From contig LRSR01013312.1 of assembly GCA_001579985.1 (NCBI GenBank), forward strand, positions 1-35,000: a stretch of DNA of 35,000 nucleotides, in the 5' to 3' direction. This document shows positions 9,827-21,432 of this stretch, in pieces. The position numbers and the translations under genes are program-made. The notes beneath the pieces were generated by a model, which searched no databases, was not told where the DNA came from, and saw only the letters and a list, made by a program, of their open reading frames with translations. The first letter of the stretch is position 1. Each line of letters opens with the position of its first letter. The DNA is from Hypsibius dujardini (taxonomy: Eukaryota; Tardigrada; Eutardigrada; Parachela; Hypsibiidae).

Positions 9827-10638
9827 ATGCCGACTTTCAAGCTGCATACCAACGTGCCGAAAAGCCAAATCCCCGTGGACTTGCTGAAAGAGCTGACTGA
9901 TTTGCTGGCTGACGCTCTTCAGAAGCCCAAAATGGTACCGTTCTCCTGTTTCTTCTATTGGCTTGAGTGTGACTGTTCGGACGCCTTTTTGGTTGCAGTA
10001 TTTGTGCATCCATATCGTCCCGGACCAGATCATGAGCTTCGCCGGAACGGAGGAGCCCTGCGGTCACGCCTTCCTCGGCAGCATCGGCAGCATCGGCGGC
10101 GAGAAGAACAAGGAGTTGGCCAAGATTTTGTTCAACAAAATTGAGGAAAGGTTGAAAATCCCTCAGAATCGGTAGGTAGGACGTGGAAATCGCGGGGAGT
10201 TTCACTGCGGAGAAAAATATCGGATCAATCAATCAATCGATTCGCCACGCTATACTCTGCTTGAAAAAGAACAAAATTATTTCTTTAATAATCAATCAAT
10301 CAATTGGGCGCACAGCTGACGAGTAGCGTCTCTGCTTACGTTTCCTGAATTTAACCAATCAATCAATTGAGCCCATGTAAAGCACCAGTTGAATATTTAG
10401 CTGCCTTGACTTTGCCCAAGCAAATCAATCAATCGTTAACTAAGTGTTTGAGCATTGATTACTCGACAATGCTTCAATCAATCACTCAGCCGCATGGTGA
10501 CACACCCAATGCAACAGCCGCTGCCGGCACACTATTTTTATTTGCCTTTTCAGGTTGTACATTCAGTTCGTCGACTATCCGGCCAATGATCTGGGATTCC
10601 AAGGGAAAACGTTCAAAGATATCTTCGCTGGCAACTGA
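9827..10638 (+). CDS. MIF: MIF / D-dopachrome tautomerase family protein
   Basis: Small trimeric tautomerase-fold protein; in animals the family includes the secreted cytokine MIF. Exons 9827-9934, 9999-10171 and 10554-10638 join in frame to 121 residues; vertebrate MIF has 115. The catalytic Pro2 is present (MPTF), as is Lys33. Diagnostic blocks are NTNVP-like HTNVPKSQIP, VPDQIMSFAGTEEPC, SIGSIGG and ERLKIPQNRLYIQF. The exon boundaries fall where vertebrate MIF introns lie: after the first helix and before the YIN-like strand. Introns are 64 and 382 bp, both GT-AG. Of the redox CXXC motif only Cys57 remains; position 60 is Ala. The C-terminal tail (KDIFAGN) differs from vertebrate MIF. There is no signal peptide, as usual for MIF. 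Tautomerase activity is plausible; cytokine function is not shown. Confidence 0.95.
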
Positions 10639-10995
10639 TGAGCTCGCACAACAAATTGAGTCAAAGATTGACACGCTCCTGAACTAAGCTTTCTAAATGA
10701 TTGTCTTTTTGTTTGAAGCATGCTCCAATTTCAGAGAGATATGTTAGCCTAACATAAAAGCGAAACGCGTTTCAAGGTTGAAAATGGCATCATTTTCACT
10801 TCGCACTTGAGTTGATTGAACTGCAGCCTTTGTTTTGTTCTCCTTCCGACAGTCGTAAGCCGTAATCCCGAGGTCGCTAACGGAAGCAGCAGGCACGCCG
10901 GATGCGAAAGGGACTCATTTACATCTCACTCACTCACGAGCTCTGCGTAAATCGGGCTTGGAAAGAGTTCCGGCGATTTGCTTGTTTACTTATTA

Positions 10996-11071
10996 CAGGT
11001 CAACTCGCAGATCTCCAACCGGAAGTCCAAGCAGTCAGCTCGCAACTCTCCAGCCGGAGGTCCAAGCAGTC
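10996..11071. repeat. 36-bp tandem duplication
   Basis: Two adjacent copies share CAACTC-GCA / GCAACTCTCC, AGCCGGAGGTCCAAGCAGTC and variants. The spacing is about 36 bp. Confidence 0.7.
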
Positions 11072-12344
11072 AAATACCGGAAATCGTTTTTCGTTTTTTC
11101 ATCTTCTCTGTCCTAATCGCAGCTCGTTATGCGTGAGGGAACAACGTTATGATGTCGAGGACTGCGAGCGAGCAAGCGGTCAAGGTCGACGGGGTCAGAT
11201 GCTATTCGAGAATCTCCCCAACGGCCGCTAATCAAGAAATGGGTCCCTCTCTTCCCTTCCACTTCCCGATGGCCGTAATTCGATACAGGACGCATGTGGG
11301 TCCTCTGGCGGGGCTGTCAATTGCCTCGGTTGCCTAAACGTGTGGCTAATTTTTGGAGAAACCCCGATGTAGACAACAAGGCAAGGCACACACGATTAAC
11401 GGAGCGTCAATGACTGCCGCCGTCGTTAACACGTTTCCGTCTTCATGTCGGGAGAAATGGCTGAAACAGTTCAGTGAAACGACGAACCACTTTTCCTGAT
11501 TAGCGTCGCGCGAGGCGACATTGTAACATATATGTAGATTGTATGTATGCGCAGTAGGACTAAGGGAGAAGCTTCAGCTGGGAGCGTTCGTTCACCGTCA
11601 TGGTCGTCGTTGTTGTCTTGAAGTTCGCTGCGCGTGCTCGTCAAATTAGCCGAAACATTTGGGTGTGTCTCTTGGCTGTCTATGATGGAGTTTTCATGAG
11701 TGTGATGTGATGTCTGTCCGCGGGCGGAATGGAAATGAGGGTTTTGTTTCTCACGAGTTCGGTGGGCTGGGAAGAGCAGAGGCGGAAATATGTCGGTTCC
11801 TCGTTGAATTACCAAAGGGGATGCATGTATGTGCACACAACCATAATTGGAAAAAAAATCCTACCCAGTCGCGGTTTAGCACCCTGCCCAGACGCTAAAT
11901 AACACCTGGGCTTCTGCATGGTTCCAGTACTTAGAAAGTTTTCTAGGCATTGTGAATTTGTCATACCACCGTCTGTGCTATAATAACGAGAAATTACCGT
12001 ATGAATTAAACATAATGGAAAATCTTTTTACATACTTGAAAACGTGATTTGATTTGAAAACGTGAAAACGTGATTTAAACATGTCAAATTTGTTTATAAT
12101 TTTTTCTAATTTATTGGTAATACTTTTGAAGATCTTTGACTTTGACAAAGTTATTGACCAAACATGCAAGAAAAATCCATTCAGCCATTTGATTTCTCCA
12201 GCAAAGCTGGCAAAATCCCACGATTTTATTTGGCTTAAAGTGTAACTCTCCCTTTCCTCGACTTGGGAGATTTTGAGACAAAAAATAGCAAAAAAGTGGT
12301 AAAAAAACAGGGTGCCGGACACCGGTACAGGGTACCTAACCAAC

Positions 12345-12415
12345 CTCAATGTACCGAACCGGTCAAAAGTACTGAACCGGCCATGGTCCCGAACCGGCCA
12401 GGGTACCGAACTAAC
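12345..12415. repeat. About 20-bp tandem repeat with GAACCGGYCA core
   Basis: Three to four imperfect units read GTACCGAACCGGTCA, GTACTGAACCGGCCA, GTCCCGAACCGGCCA and GTACCGAACTAACC. Confidence 0.7.
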
Positions 12416-13359
12416 CTAGGATATCGCATTTTTTTGCAATTCTGATGAGTTAGCCGTACGGACGGATAGCAACCGTGAAGGCCGACCTGTTCGGTTTGGG
12501 CTCGTTGGCCAGGTAGCCTAACGGACCGTGCAGGCGGATGGATGGACAAGCCGATATCAGAAAAAGAACCATCTATCCGACGGATGAGTCTGAATATGCG
12601 GACAGTCGGATAGGCAGGCCGAGCGACAGACGGATAATGGTTCTGCTGTTAGGTCTGTCCATCCGTCTGGCTGTGCGTCGGTTTGGCCATGTGTCCAGCA
12701 GACCTTGACTTAATTTTTTCAGCCCTGAAGGAACTCTATTCCTTCGTCTAACTCATCCCAAAACTTTCGTACCCTAGAACGGCTCGGTACCCCTTGGCCG
12801 TGTGGGTACCGTAATACCCTTAACAGGCTAGTTACCCTAAGGTTGGTTCGATCCCCTTTCACTGTGTCGGGTACTCTAATTGTTTACGTTCGTTTAAAAT
12901 CAACTGCGTTCTCCTTTCATCGTTTGGAAGTTATTAATAATAATAATAATTTTGGAAATTACATTTAATTCATTCTTGTAGGAAAAGCCCTATTAGGCTA
13001 CCGCTATCACACTCTGCATACAGCAATATTATATACAGGGATCATTTGTAGAGATCGAAAAAATTCTAAGTCCATAAACCAGTAAATTATGGCCCAGACT
13101 GGGCACAACCTGAGCCTACAATACAAGTCTACGACAGACTTCTCCTACTAGGGAAGCTATATGGCGTAGGCAATTGGATTTTGTTCTTCCAGTGGTGTTT
13201 GCGTTGTATGTGCGCAATATTTCAGGAAGAGTTCAAGCGTAACGCCCTTGGGTGACGTGAGAACATGTGGCCGGAAACTGATGCGACAGAACGCTTGAGG
13301 CTGCCTGGGAAGGCTCACAAGGAATGGCGTCAAGGATGAACAGCCAGAAAAATATTAAG

Positions 13360-13737
13360 GCAGATAGACAGACAAAGAACAGGCAGACAAATAAACAAAC
13401 AGAAGCAGACAGAAACAGACAGACAGATCGACCGACCGACAGACAGACACACAGACAGACAGACACACAGACAGACAGACACACAGACAGACAGACAGAC
13501 AGACACACAGACACACAGACAGACACACAGACAGACAGACACACAGACACACAGACAGACAGACACACAGACACACAGACACACAGACACACAGACACAC
13601 AGACACACAGACAGACAGACAGACAGACACACAGACACACAGACACACAGACACACAGACAGACACACAGACACACAGACAGACACACAGACAGACAGAC
13701 AGACACACAGACAGACAGACACACAGACAGAAACAAT
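13360..13737. repeat. Long (CAGA)n / (CACAGACA)n array
   Basis: About 380 bp of CAGA tetranucleotides alternating with CACAGA units. It is nearly pure from 13440 to 13735. It produces open frames of Cys/Val/Ser/Leu repeats on one strand and Asp/Thr/Gln/Arg repeats on the other. These are artefacts of the repeat. Confidence 0.95.
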
Positions 13738-14548
13738 CAGAGAAACATGTAGGAAGGCAGACATGGCATCTGGAATACATACAGGGATATGATAAACCAA
13801 GTATTTAAATTCAGCCATTAATGAGAGCAGTCGGTCATGACTAATCCCCATTGAGCCCTGGAGACCAAGAACTGCTCCCAATTTTTTTCGCTGTCACACT
13901 TAACCGGGATATATACTAATTCATGGAAAATACCGAAAACACTTATGAAAAGGGGTGCAGCTTCCCGTAAATTGATAGATCCTTACAATGTATTACTCTC
14001 AAAATTTGAATGAGCAAAATCTACATGTCTTGTTCGTATAGCCTCTATTCCTGCCAATGGGCTTTCCTTTTCCCCTCATCGTGTTGGACCCCCCGGGCCG
14101 TCAATGGTGTCCATTGTTTTTCTTACATTAAACAAAATTAGCCCGCGTAACGCGGCCATTATTCTCGATGACGTCTCGGACAGAACGCGCCCCCGACATT
14201 GAAACGGATGATCACGTTAGCGGATCAGCCGACCGGTGACGACAACCGCCGTGTCTGTTTTGTATTGGTCCGCGAATCCAGATTCATGGATGATGAGTGT
14301 CTATCCCCATACCGGGAAGGACGCACCATGTGTGACGGGTCTCTCCATAATTCAGTGCGTACCATTGCTCACATATGCTCATCCTACTGTGCACTATAAA
14401 GAATGAAAGTGAATAGTGCTTTCAGAAAAATAGCGGAAATTGCACATACCCCATCCTGGGGAAAGGAGATATATAGAATGTCTTATCCCGGTGGGGAGTC
14501 CTTCAAATCTCTATTGGGCTTTTCAGGTCCGGCTGGACTCTCTGGATG
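13738..14548. other. Non-coding DNA
   Basis: No gene or clear repeat structure recognised. Confidence 0.45.
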
Positions 14549-14600
14549 ATTTTGTCTGTGTGTGTGTCTGTGTGCGCGCGCGCGTGTGTGTGTGTGTTGT
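14549..14600. repeat. Alternating purine-pyrimidine tract (TG/CG)
   Basis: (TG)n flanks a (CG)6-like core. The stretch 14569-14597 alternates without a break, the pattern that favours left-handed Z-DNA under negative supercoiling. Confidence 0.8.
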
Positions 14601-15195
14601 TCGGTCGGTTCGTTCTCGCCACGGTGTTGCGCGCGCCAAAACAGCGGGAAGAGGGACGTCAGAGTAGTGTGTGTACTGCAGACACAGACAAACTGCGATA
14701 ATCATGTTATTAAGGACAAAAAAAAGATATGTGACCGTGAAGTTGCCGGGACAGAGGCGTACGTCAGGGGAACTGTCTGTGTGTTTACTGAGACGAGCCG
14801 CATATATTGTGATCTAAAGTGGCGGGGTGCCAGTGTCTGTTGGTGTGTGTGTGTCTGTTGGGCACTCAAGCTTGTTTGGTATGCTAAACCATCCGAGCGC
14901 TCCCTTTTCCATCTTTCTTCCGCTACAGTAATCTTTAACAATAGTTGTGCTTTCGGGTGTGGGGTAACGGTGCGGATGACTGTTTGTCCCCACGTGTTAG
15001 TGACTCTTAGTAGAGTAAAAAGGATAAAATGGGTGTCTTCCTTTGCTTTGGCGGAAGTAAGCTAGTTGTTTACGTTATCGGAAGCTTTGTAACATTTGGA
15101 AAGCGCATCCTTCAGGATAGAAAAATATTTCTGGGTGTGGCCTCGACGGGATTTTTGTATCGGGGGCTATCATTCATATCGTAACCGTGTATCTG
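14601..15195. other. Non-coding DNA
   Basis: Includes scattered TGTGTGTCTG short tracts. No gene seen. Confidence 0.4.
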
Positions 15196-15396
15196 TAAAT
15201 ATGTCTTGGTGTGCCTGCCTGATTTTGTCTGTGTTTACGTCTGTGTCGTGTCTGTGCTTGTTAGTGTGACTATGCCTGTGCCTGTGTTTCTGTCTGCGTA
15301 GTGTCTGTGTCTGTGTCTGTATCTTTGCCTGTGCCTGTGTCGTGTCTGTGTTTGTAAGTCTGACTGTGACTGTGTCTGTGTCTGTGTGGCAATGTT
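15196..15396. repeat. Degenerate TGTCTGTG / TGCCTGTG repeat
   Basis: About 200 bp of imperfect TGTCTG, TGCCTG and GTGTCTG units. It is older and more degraded than the arrays at 13.4 and 21.3 kb. Confidence 0.75.
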
Positions 15397-16005
15397 CGGT
15401 TCACCTTGACCGGAGATCTAATTTCAGAGACCAGTTATGAATGGCATTGCCTGGTAATAGCTTGTAAGCGTCATAGGCCCATCTTTATGCAAATGCCAGA
15501 CAATCAGATTCATCAGCAGGGCTTAGCCTTGGCGTGTTTTTGTCACCTTACCGAATTTGTTCATTATAGTTGTGCCCGTTGATTTGATGGGCTTTTACGC
15601 GCTTTTGAATGTCAAAACGCCGACTTGTCGCGAGATCGCCCCAAGGGAACGAGCAGCGCTGCTTTCTTTCTAGACGGCAACGGGAGAACAGAGATTGGAC
15701 GGAATGGGCCAATTTTCTGTGTGTGGGTTGGGAAGTGTACTCTGTGTAATTTGATTTATTCGCTGGACACGACGGATGTCACTTGTTGCGTGATTAAATA
15801 ATCCCCTCGGTTGTCAGGAAATTTATGATTTGCTGGAGGTTCCGTTGTTAATTCGCCTAAATGTTCACGGGTTTGAAAGCATCATCTTTTATTCAACGAA
15901 TCGCTGATCCATTCTTTATGCGGTGCAAATAGCCGGGTATGAGATGTGATACATGAGAATTTTTGTATGTCTCCGCAAATCCTTCACCCAAATAACTGGC
16001 AAAAC
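15397..16005. other. Non-coding DNA
   Basis: No gene recognised. Confidence 0.4.
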
Positions 16006-16555
16006 TGTCTGCTTGTCTGTCTGCCTAAATGTCTGACTGCCTATCACTTTGCCTGGCCGTCTGCCTGTCCTTAGTTCCATCTATCTGCCTGTCTGTCTGT
16101 CTGTCTCGTTTGTCTGTTTGTCCGTCTGTCTGTTTACCGGCCTCCCTGGCCGTCTGTTTGTTTCGTTGCATATCCATTTATGTTTGTCTGCCTGTCTATC
16201 TCTCTCTCTCTCTCTTTGTCTATTTGCCTGTCTATATGCCTGCCTGAACGCTTATCTATACGGCTGTCTATATTATACCTATGTTTACCTATTTTTCTGT
16301 TTTTTTTTGTCTGTCTACCCTCCTGTGTAGCCGTTTGTCAGTCCTGTTGCCTGTGTGTCTGGCCAACTGTCGATCTGCCTATGTGTTTGCCTGTTTGCCT
16401 GCTTATAAGCCTGTCTGGGCGTTTGTTTGTCTAACTGTATGTTTATTTGCCTATCTCCTCTCTGTTCCTCCGATAGTTGGTACATATGTCTGTCTTGCTA
16501 TACATATGTCTGTGTCAGCTTTTCCATTCGGCTTGTCTGCGCCAATCTTCCTGCC
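16006..16555. repeat. Degenerate (TCTG/CCTG/TTTG)n array
   Basis: A long stretch of imperfect NCTGNCTG tetranucleotides with T-rich interruptions and a (TC)n run near 16199-16215. Its open frames are repeat translations (Cys, Leu, Ser, Val, Pro). Confidence 0.85.
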
Positions 16556-17984
16556 TGACAAACAAGTGAAGACATCATCCCACAGCGTAAACTACCCTCA
16601 ATCTATCACACACATATGTATAGGTCCACTCCACTTCCCGGCAATAATATCCCATCATCACGAGTCAGTGACCAATCGAATCGCATTTCCGCGAACCAGA
16701 AAGACATTCCCGTTCCCGCCACACAAAATAACGATTCACTTCCGCCCGACCGAACCCCATATTGCCATACACACCACCGCGCAACTAATGGCCGTCGCAT
16801 TATCCCCCCAAAGAAGTCCTATTATGTCGCCCCCTCAGTTTTGATAAAAGGCAATTAAATTTCCCCCCAAAATGTTCCGCTGCACTGCTTGTTCTCCCCG
16901 GTAGCACCAATTTCCGCCCCCTCCTCGACGTGTAATACCCGGTAGAGCTCTTGCCTTGCCTACGCAGGGTCCCCCGGTTCCCCATCATAAAATCGCTCGC
17001 AAGTACGTCAACAAACCTACAGTATGTACGTGAATGGGTTTACAGGCACGTTCCGATCCCGATATATTGATGATGAATCCATCTGCTCTGCCTCAACTGA
17101 AACCGCCATTGACACAATCCAGAGATCGCTGATCGCGACCATATACAGGGACGGACCGGATGACGGAGGTCCTGCTTTTCCATTAGATAGGGGTATATGC
17201 TTCCCTTTTGCCCTCTGCCTGTCTGTCTGACTGTCTGTCTGACTGACTGACTGCGGCTGTTCCCATTTTTTCTCTTTCCTCCCTCGCCTCGCTGTAAAGG
17301 CCGCCTCTTCCGATTCGAAGGCGCGGGAGGAACCTTTTCTTCCCTTCTCTCTCCTCCGCCTGATGACATCCCGGAGGCTGGAGTGTGTTTTACGACCGCC
17401 TTTTCAGAGACGTGTACAATGAATGTGTATGAGCTTATCTCCGAATTGCTATAAAGAAAGGTTCGCGTCATTCCCCGCTCTCAGTCATTCAATCTGCATT
17501 TTGCCTTTTCATTTGCGACGGACGGAAAGGAACACTTTTTTGCCACTTTCCAGTTTGTATTTCGCAAACAGACGGTCGAAAGTTTTTCTATTTTGCTTTT
17601 AGATATTCCCTCATACTACTTCGTATACCTCACTCCCGTATTGCCCCAACAGGTCCCTCTAGATCCGCGTGGATTGTGACGCTTCCTTGATCCGAGTTGA
17701 CTGCACTTCCTGGTTCATCCGGGATCACTCAAGTGAAAGTACGCACTTTCCCCTCGTAAACGGTGAGTGCTTAAGGATAATACCGACCATTTGCAAACAC
17801 CAAACAGCGCTTTTACCGGCGTTTGTGACCTTTGGTACTGTTGAAATGTTACCCTACCAGATCGTTTAGAACGATCTGTGACCTGTTTTCATATTAGCGT
17901 TAACAGTGACGGTCGTCGTTCGTTGAAGGTCGCCTGTTTATTTCTGTATGGGTGTTCGTTTATTTGTATGTTTGGCTGAATGTC
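16556..17984. other. Non-coding DNA
   Basis: No recognisable gene. A small CTGT/GACT tract lies at 17216-17252. A cytosine-rich region lies at 16700-16990. Confidence 0.4.
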
Positions 17985-18050
<66 letters not shown>

Positions 18051-18088
18051 AACCTGTCTGGCTGTCTGTATGTTTGCCTGCCTGCCTA

Positions 18089-18148
<60 letters not shown>
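17985..18148. repeat. Compound (TCTG)n-(CCTG)n microsatellite
   Basis: A pure TCTG run of about 16 units (17985-18050), a short mixed bridge, then a CCTG run of about 18 units (18075-18148) with one CTACCTG interruption. The architecture matches the TCTG-CCTG part of the human CNBP repeat, but there is no CNBP gene here. Confidence 0.95.
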
Positions 18149-18870
18149 ATTCTTGCTTATATATCTTTCTGCCTGTCTGACTTTGCGTTTGTTCACTAGT
18201 TCGTCTGCCTGGAAAGAATGGGTCCCAAAATGTACGCTTCCAACGTAGTTATCCTATTTCAACGGACGCCGCAAACATATGATAGTGCTATTTCCAGCCG
18301 TCTAAATGACGTTTTAGTCAATTACGTACATCTGCCATAATGACCACCAACCGCCTGCAGCCCATACTCTAACCGCAGGAAGTCTGCATCACGAGTCCTT
18401 CGTCATCGTCCCACAATAAGAAACACAGAAGTCGCGCTCAATAGCATAGCCCATTCAATTCAAGGCGGCAACAACATATCCCGACAAACATACATACAGG
18501 GCCACCCGTCAAAACTAGTCCAAGTGAATTGTGTGTCGAACCCACATTAGTAAACTCCTTTCTCTCATCCAGCACATAGATCAAAACAGGATTGATTGGC
18601 AATTTCATTCTACCCCATGGTGTTTGTGGTATTACTTCCTGGAGATCAAAATAGGAGGGACCAGCTTATCGCGGTTAAGCAACGCCGCCGATCAGAAACC
18701 CAAACAACACTCACAACACACTTTTATAAGAGACCATAAAACGGGGAACGTTAACGATCAGGGCGTATCCCGGCATAACAAATAACCCATGTTTCCGATG
18801 GCGATCGCATACACCCTTGTAGTACTACACGACTGTTGTGTCAATAAATTTAACTAACGAATCCTCTCCC
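18149..18870. other. DH31 upstream region
   Basis: No gene seen. AATAAA occurs at 18843-18848, without a recognised upstream gene. Confidence 0.4.
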
Positions 18871-18958
18871 CTTCCCTTTTTCAATATAGACTCCCGTTTC
18901 TCTCTCGCTCTCTCTCTCTTTCTCACTCACTTCCAACCGGAGCTCCGAACGGAACGAA
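18871..18958 (+). promoter_or_regulatory. DH31 5' leader, possible splice acceptor and TC tract
   Basis: A pyrimidine-rich stretch ending CAATATAG near 18889 looks like a 3' splice site. It could join an upstream untranslated exon to the exon carrying the start codon. A TC-rich microsatellite (about 18897-18925) follows. Neither use is proven by the sequence. Confidence 0.35.
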
Positions 18959-20473
18959 ATGGCCTCGCAAAGCAACGTAATTAGCGCGCTGATGTTTCTC
19001 GTTCTCGCCGTGGCGATTGCCCGGGCGAGTCCGGTGAAACCGAGCCTCACGGCGGAGGATGTCCCGCGGACGTTGCAGGAGTCCCCGGAAGAGTCCCTCA
19101 GCCGGTTCCTCAACGACCCAGTCTACCGTGCCGGTTACGAGCGCGCCGTCTATGACCTTTACACTGGCCGGTTCCATGAGCTCTTCGAGGCACCCTCCGC
19201 CGATAATGTGTAGGTGGCTTTATTCAGATTTCCAGAGATTTCACTCAAATTACAAGAACCAACAATATTTTAATTTACCGCAACTAATTTAAGATTACAT
19301 AATAATTACTATAATTATCTAAGTAATATGCCAATGAAAAATCATATTAACGTTATTATATATATTAATTTGATTTATATTTAGTTAACGCATCTTAGAC
19401 GGTAATCCTTGATATTTTTTAATTTACTCATTGCAATATTGTTTCTGTTTAAATTTAGCATTATATTATCTTACTTATTTATATTTATAAATTATACAAA
19501 CCGGTAATATATTTAGTTTATCATTAAGTCTGACAATATATTAAATTTATTAAAATCAATATTTCAATGAAAATGTTTATTAACATATTTGTTTTCTAAC
19601 ATATTTGGTATATATTTAGATATAAGCAGCTTAAATGTTAACCCCTTTCCTTTCTTAAATTAAATTAAATTTACTCAGATCGATACCGCTGTGGCCACAG
19701 TTTAGCCTTTTAATCTTCTGGGTTTAGACAATTTTTCGCCCATAAAGCAGGACTAACTCATTACCTAACCTCCGAGGGTCCCAAACCGGGGAGGCTGCAC
19801 CCAGCACCTATGAAACCATAGCGATGTCTTAAGCACCTGTCATATATTGCATACATGTCCACCCTGATCTAACCTTCCCGCGTATATTGCCCCACCCTGA
19901 TCTAACCTTCCCGCGTAATATCCCCCATCCTGATCTAACCTTCCCGCGTATATTGCCCACCCTGTATCTAATCTTTCCGCGTTTATTGTCCACCCTGATC
20001 TAACCTTCCCGCGTATTATCCCCCACCCTGATCTAACCTTCCCGCGTAATATCCCCCATCCTAATCTAACCCTCACGCGTATTATCCCCCACCCTGAACT
20101 AACCTTCCCGCGTATATTGCCCACCCTGTATCTAACCTTTCCGCGTATATTGCCTACCCTGATCTAACCTTTCCGCGTATTATCCCCCGTCCCCGTCCAG
20201 GTACCCGGTGCCCTCGAAGAAAGCCATCGATTTGGGCCTGGGCCGTTTCAACGCCGGAAGCCGTGCCGCCAACAGCCTAATGGCTCTCGACTCTGCGAGA
20301 TTCTCAGGGGGTAAGTGCGAAAAAAGGGCTGAATGACTGACTCATGACTATATCAATCACCGACGCAGTATATCCATCAAACGAATTGAGAATCAATTCC
20401 TTCCAGCATTTAAACCGTAACTAACACAATCGATATGTCTTCCCCTCACCCAACAGGACCCGGCCGGAAATGA
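18959..20473 (+). CDS. DH31: Diuretic hormone 31 (calcitonin-like) precursor
   Basis: Secreted neuropeptide precursor. In insects, DH31 acts through a class B (calcitonin-receptor-like) GPCR to stimulate fluid secretion and gut motility and to regulate sleep and temperature. Exons 18959-19209, 20201-20310 and 20457-20473 encode 125 residues. A hydrophobic signal peptide covers about residues 1-24, with a likely cleavage after AIARA. A spacer follows, containing DPVYRAGYERAVYDLYTGRFHEL. Lys90-Lys91 is the processing site, then 31 residues beginning AIDLGLGRF and ending ARFSGGP, then Gly for amidation, Arg-Lys and the stop. The insect peptide has GLDLGLSRG at its start and AANYAGGP-amide at its end; length, Gly-Pro end and amidation all agree. 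The last intron interrupts the GGP codons in phase 1. There are no Cys residues near the peptide start, so this is the DH31 form rather than classical calcitonin. Confidence 0.93.
19210..20200 (+). other. DH31: DH31 intron 1
   Basis: This 991-bp intron has donor GTAGGT and acceptor CCGTCCAG and lies in phase 2. Its first half (19250-19700) is strongly AT-rich. Its last third is a 32-33-bp minisatellite running up to the acceptor. Confidence 0.85.
19843..20190. repeat. 32-33-bp minisatellite in DH31 intron 1, about 10 copies
   Basis: Each unit holds CACCCTGATCTAACCTTCCC followed by GCGTATATTGCC or GCGTATTATCCC. The start of an eleventh unit merges into the pyrimidine tract of the exon 2 acceptor at 20200. 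Two spacer variants (TATATTGCC and TATTATCCC/TAATATCCC) are interspersed. Confidence 0.92.
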
Positions 20474-20900
20474 AGCCTGACCTAGACCGCGACGATGGTG
20501 GTTCCACTCTCCTATCCCTTTCTTTGGTCCAACAAAACTCGCTGGTGTCTGTCAATGCGTGTATCATGTGGCTCGCCCGTACCGGAGACAAGGAACCTGG
20601 ACTTTTTGCACTCTGCACAAACACACACATACACACGACACATAAAAACGCATCCTAAAACGCAACAAACGGAGGGAAAAAAACGGCCCAAAAGAGAAAT
20701 ACCCATAAAAAGCGGAAGAGTCTTTATATTATGATTTATAATTTATTTTGTTCAAATTTGAGCGATGCGATTTGATCGTCCCTTTTTTTGCTGTCTCTAA
20801 ATAGTAATACCATTTTCTCGTGTAATCGCGTCGTCGTTGTTTGCGAGGCAGGCAAACGCGTGTGCTAGCTGTGGGTGGGGATTAAATAAATAAAACAATA
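20474..20900 (+). other. DH31: Probable DH31 3' UTR
   Basis: Downstream of the DH31 stop, AT-rich sequence leads to overlapping AATAAA signals at about 20885-20895, the best candidate polyadenylation signals. The extent is inferred. Confidence 0.4.
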
Positions 20901-21246
20901 AAACATCCCGACGAGGAGACCAAACTGCAGAGCACAAATGGGCGTTGTCTAGAAGAAAGCAAAAACATCGGCAAACGTGTGGTCTCAATAGAGAAACGAA
21001 TCCTTATCTCATGTCTGAATACCTTCTCACCGGCACATGAAGCATTTTAAAAAGAAAAGGGAAAGAAAAAGGAGGCTTCATGACTGGCAGGCAGAAAATT
21101 GGGCCCCGCAAGAAAACATTTGTCTGACACCTTGGCTGAGCTTGAGCTTGTGTGCGTGCCGTTCGTGAAACGAGATCAATTCGACCATTATGCGATTGTG
21201 AATGGGAATATACACCGAGAGACGTGTTGCTGACGTACATTCGGAG
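20901..21246. other. Non-coding DNA
   Basis: No gene recognised. Confidence 0.4.
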
Positions 21247-21369
21247 TGTGTTGTGTGTGTGTGTGTGTGTGTGTTTGTGTCTGTCTGTCTGTCTGTCTAT
21301 GTCTGTGTCTGTGTCTGTGTCTGTGTCTGTGTCTGTGTCTGTGTCTGTGTCTGTGTCTCTGTCTGTGTC

Positions 21370-21406
<37 letters not shown>

Positions 21407-21432
21407 GTCTGTTTCTGTGTATGTGTGTGTCC
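21247..21432. repeat. (TG)n-(TGTGTC)n-(TCTG)n array
   Basis: A TG run, about nine TGTGTC hexamers and a TCTG run in sequence, nearly pure. Confidence 0.95.

Larger units (their letters stand above)
10639..13355. other. Intergenic DNA between MIF and the 13.4-kb repeat
   Basis: No recognisable gene. Short open frames here have no family features. It holds a two-copy 36-bp tandem repeat (10996-11070), a short tandem repeat with GAACCGG cores (12340-12420), and a degenerate CGGAYGG-rich stretch (12450-12690). Confidence 0.5.

Noticed and set aside
13233-13881. Several long overlapping open frames rich in Cys/Val/Ser/Leu or Asp/Thr/Gln
   Set aside because: They are translations of the CAGA/CACAGA array and have no protein features. 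The same applies to 4153-4552, 16029-16434, 17948-18199 and 21152-21678.
17040-17471. Minus-strand frame of 143 codons
   Set aside because: Low-complexity basic composition from a purine-rich tract, without domain features or splice support.
19840-20124. Minus-strand frame with repeated SGWGIIRGKV-like units
   Set aside because: It is the translation of the intron 1 minisatellite of DH31, not a repeat protein.
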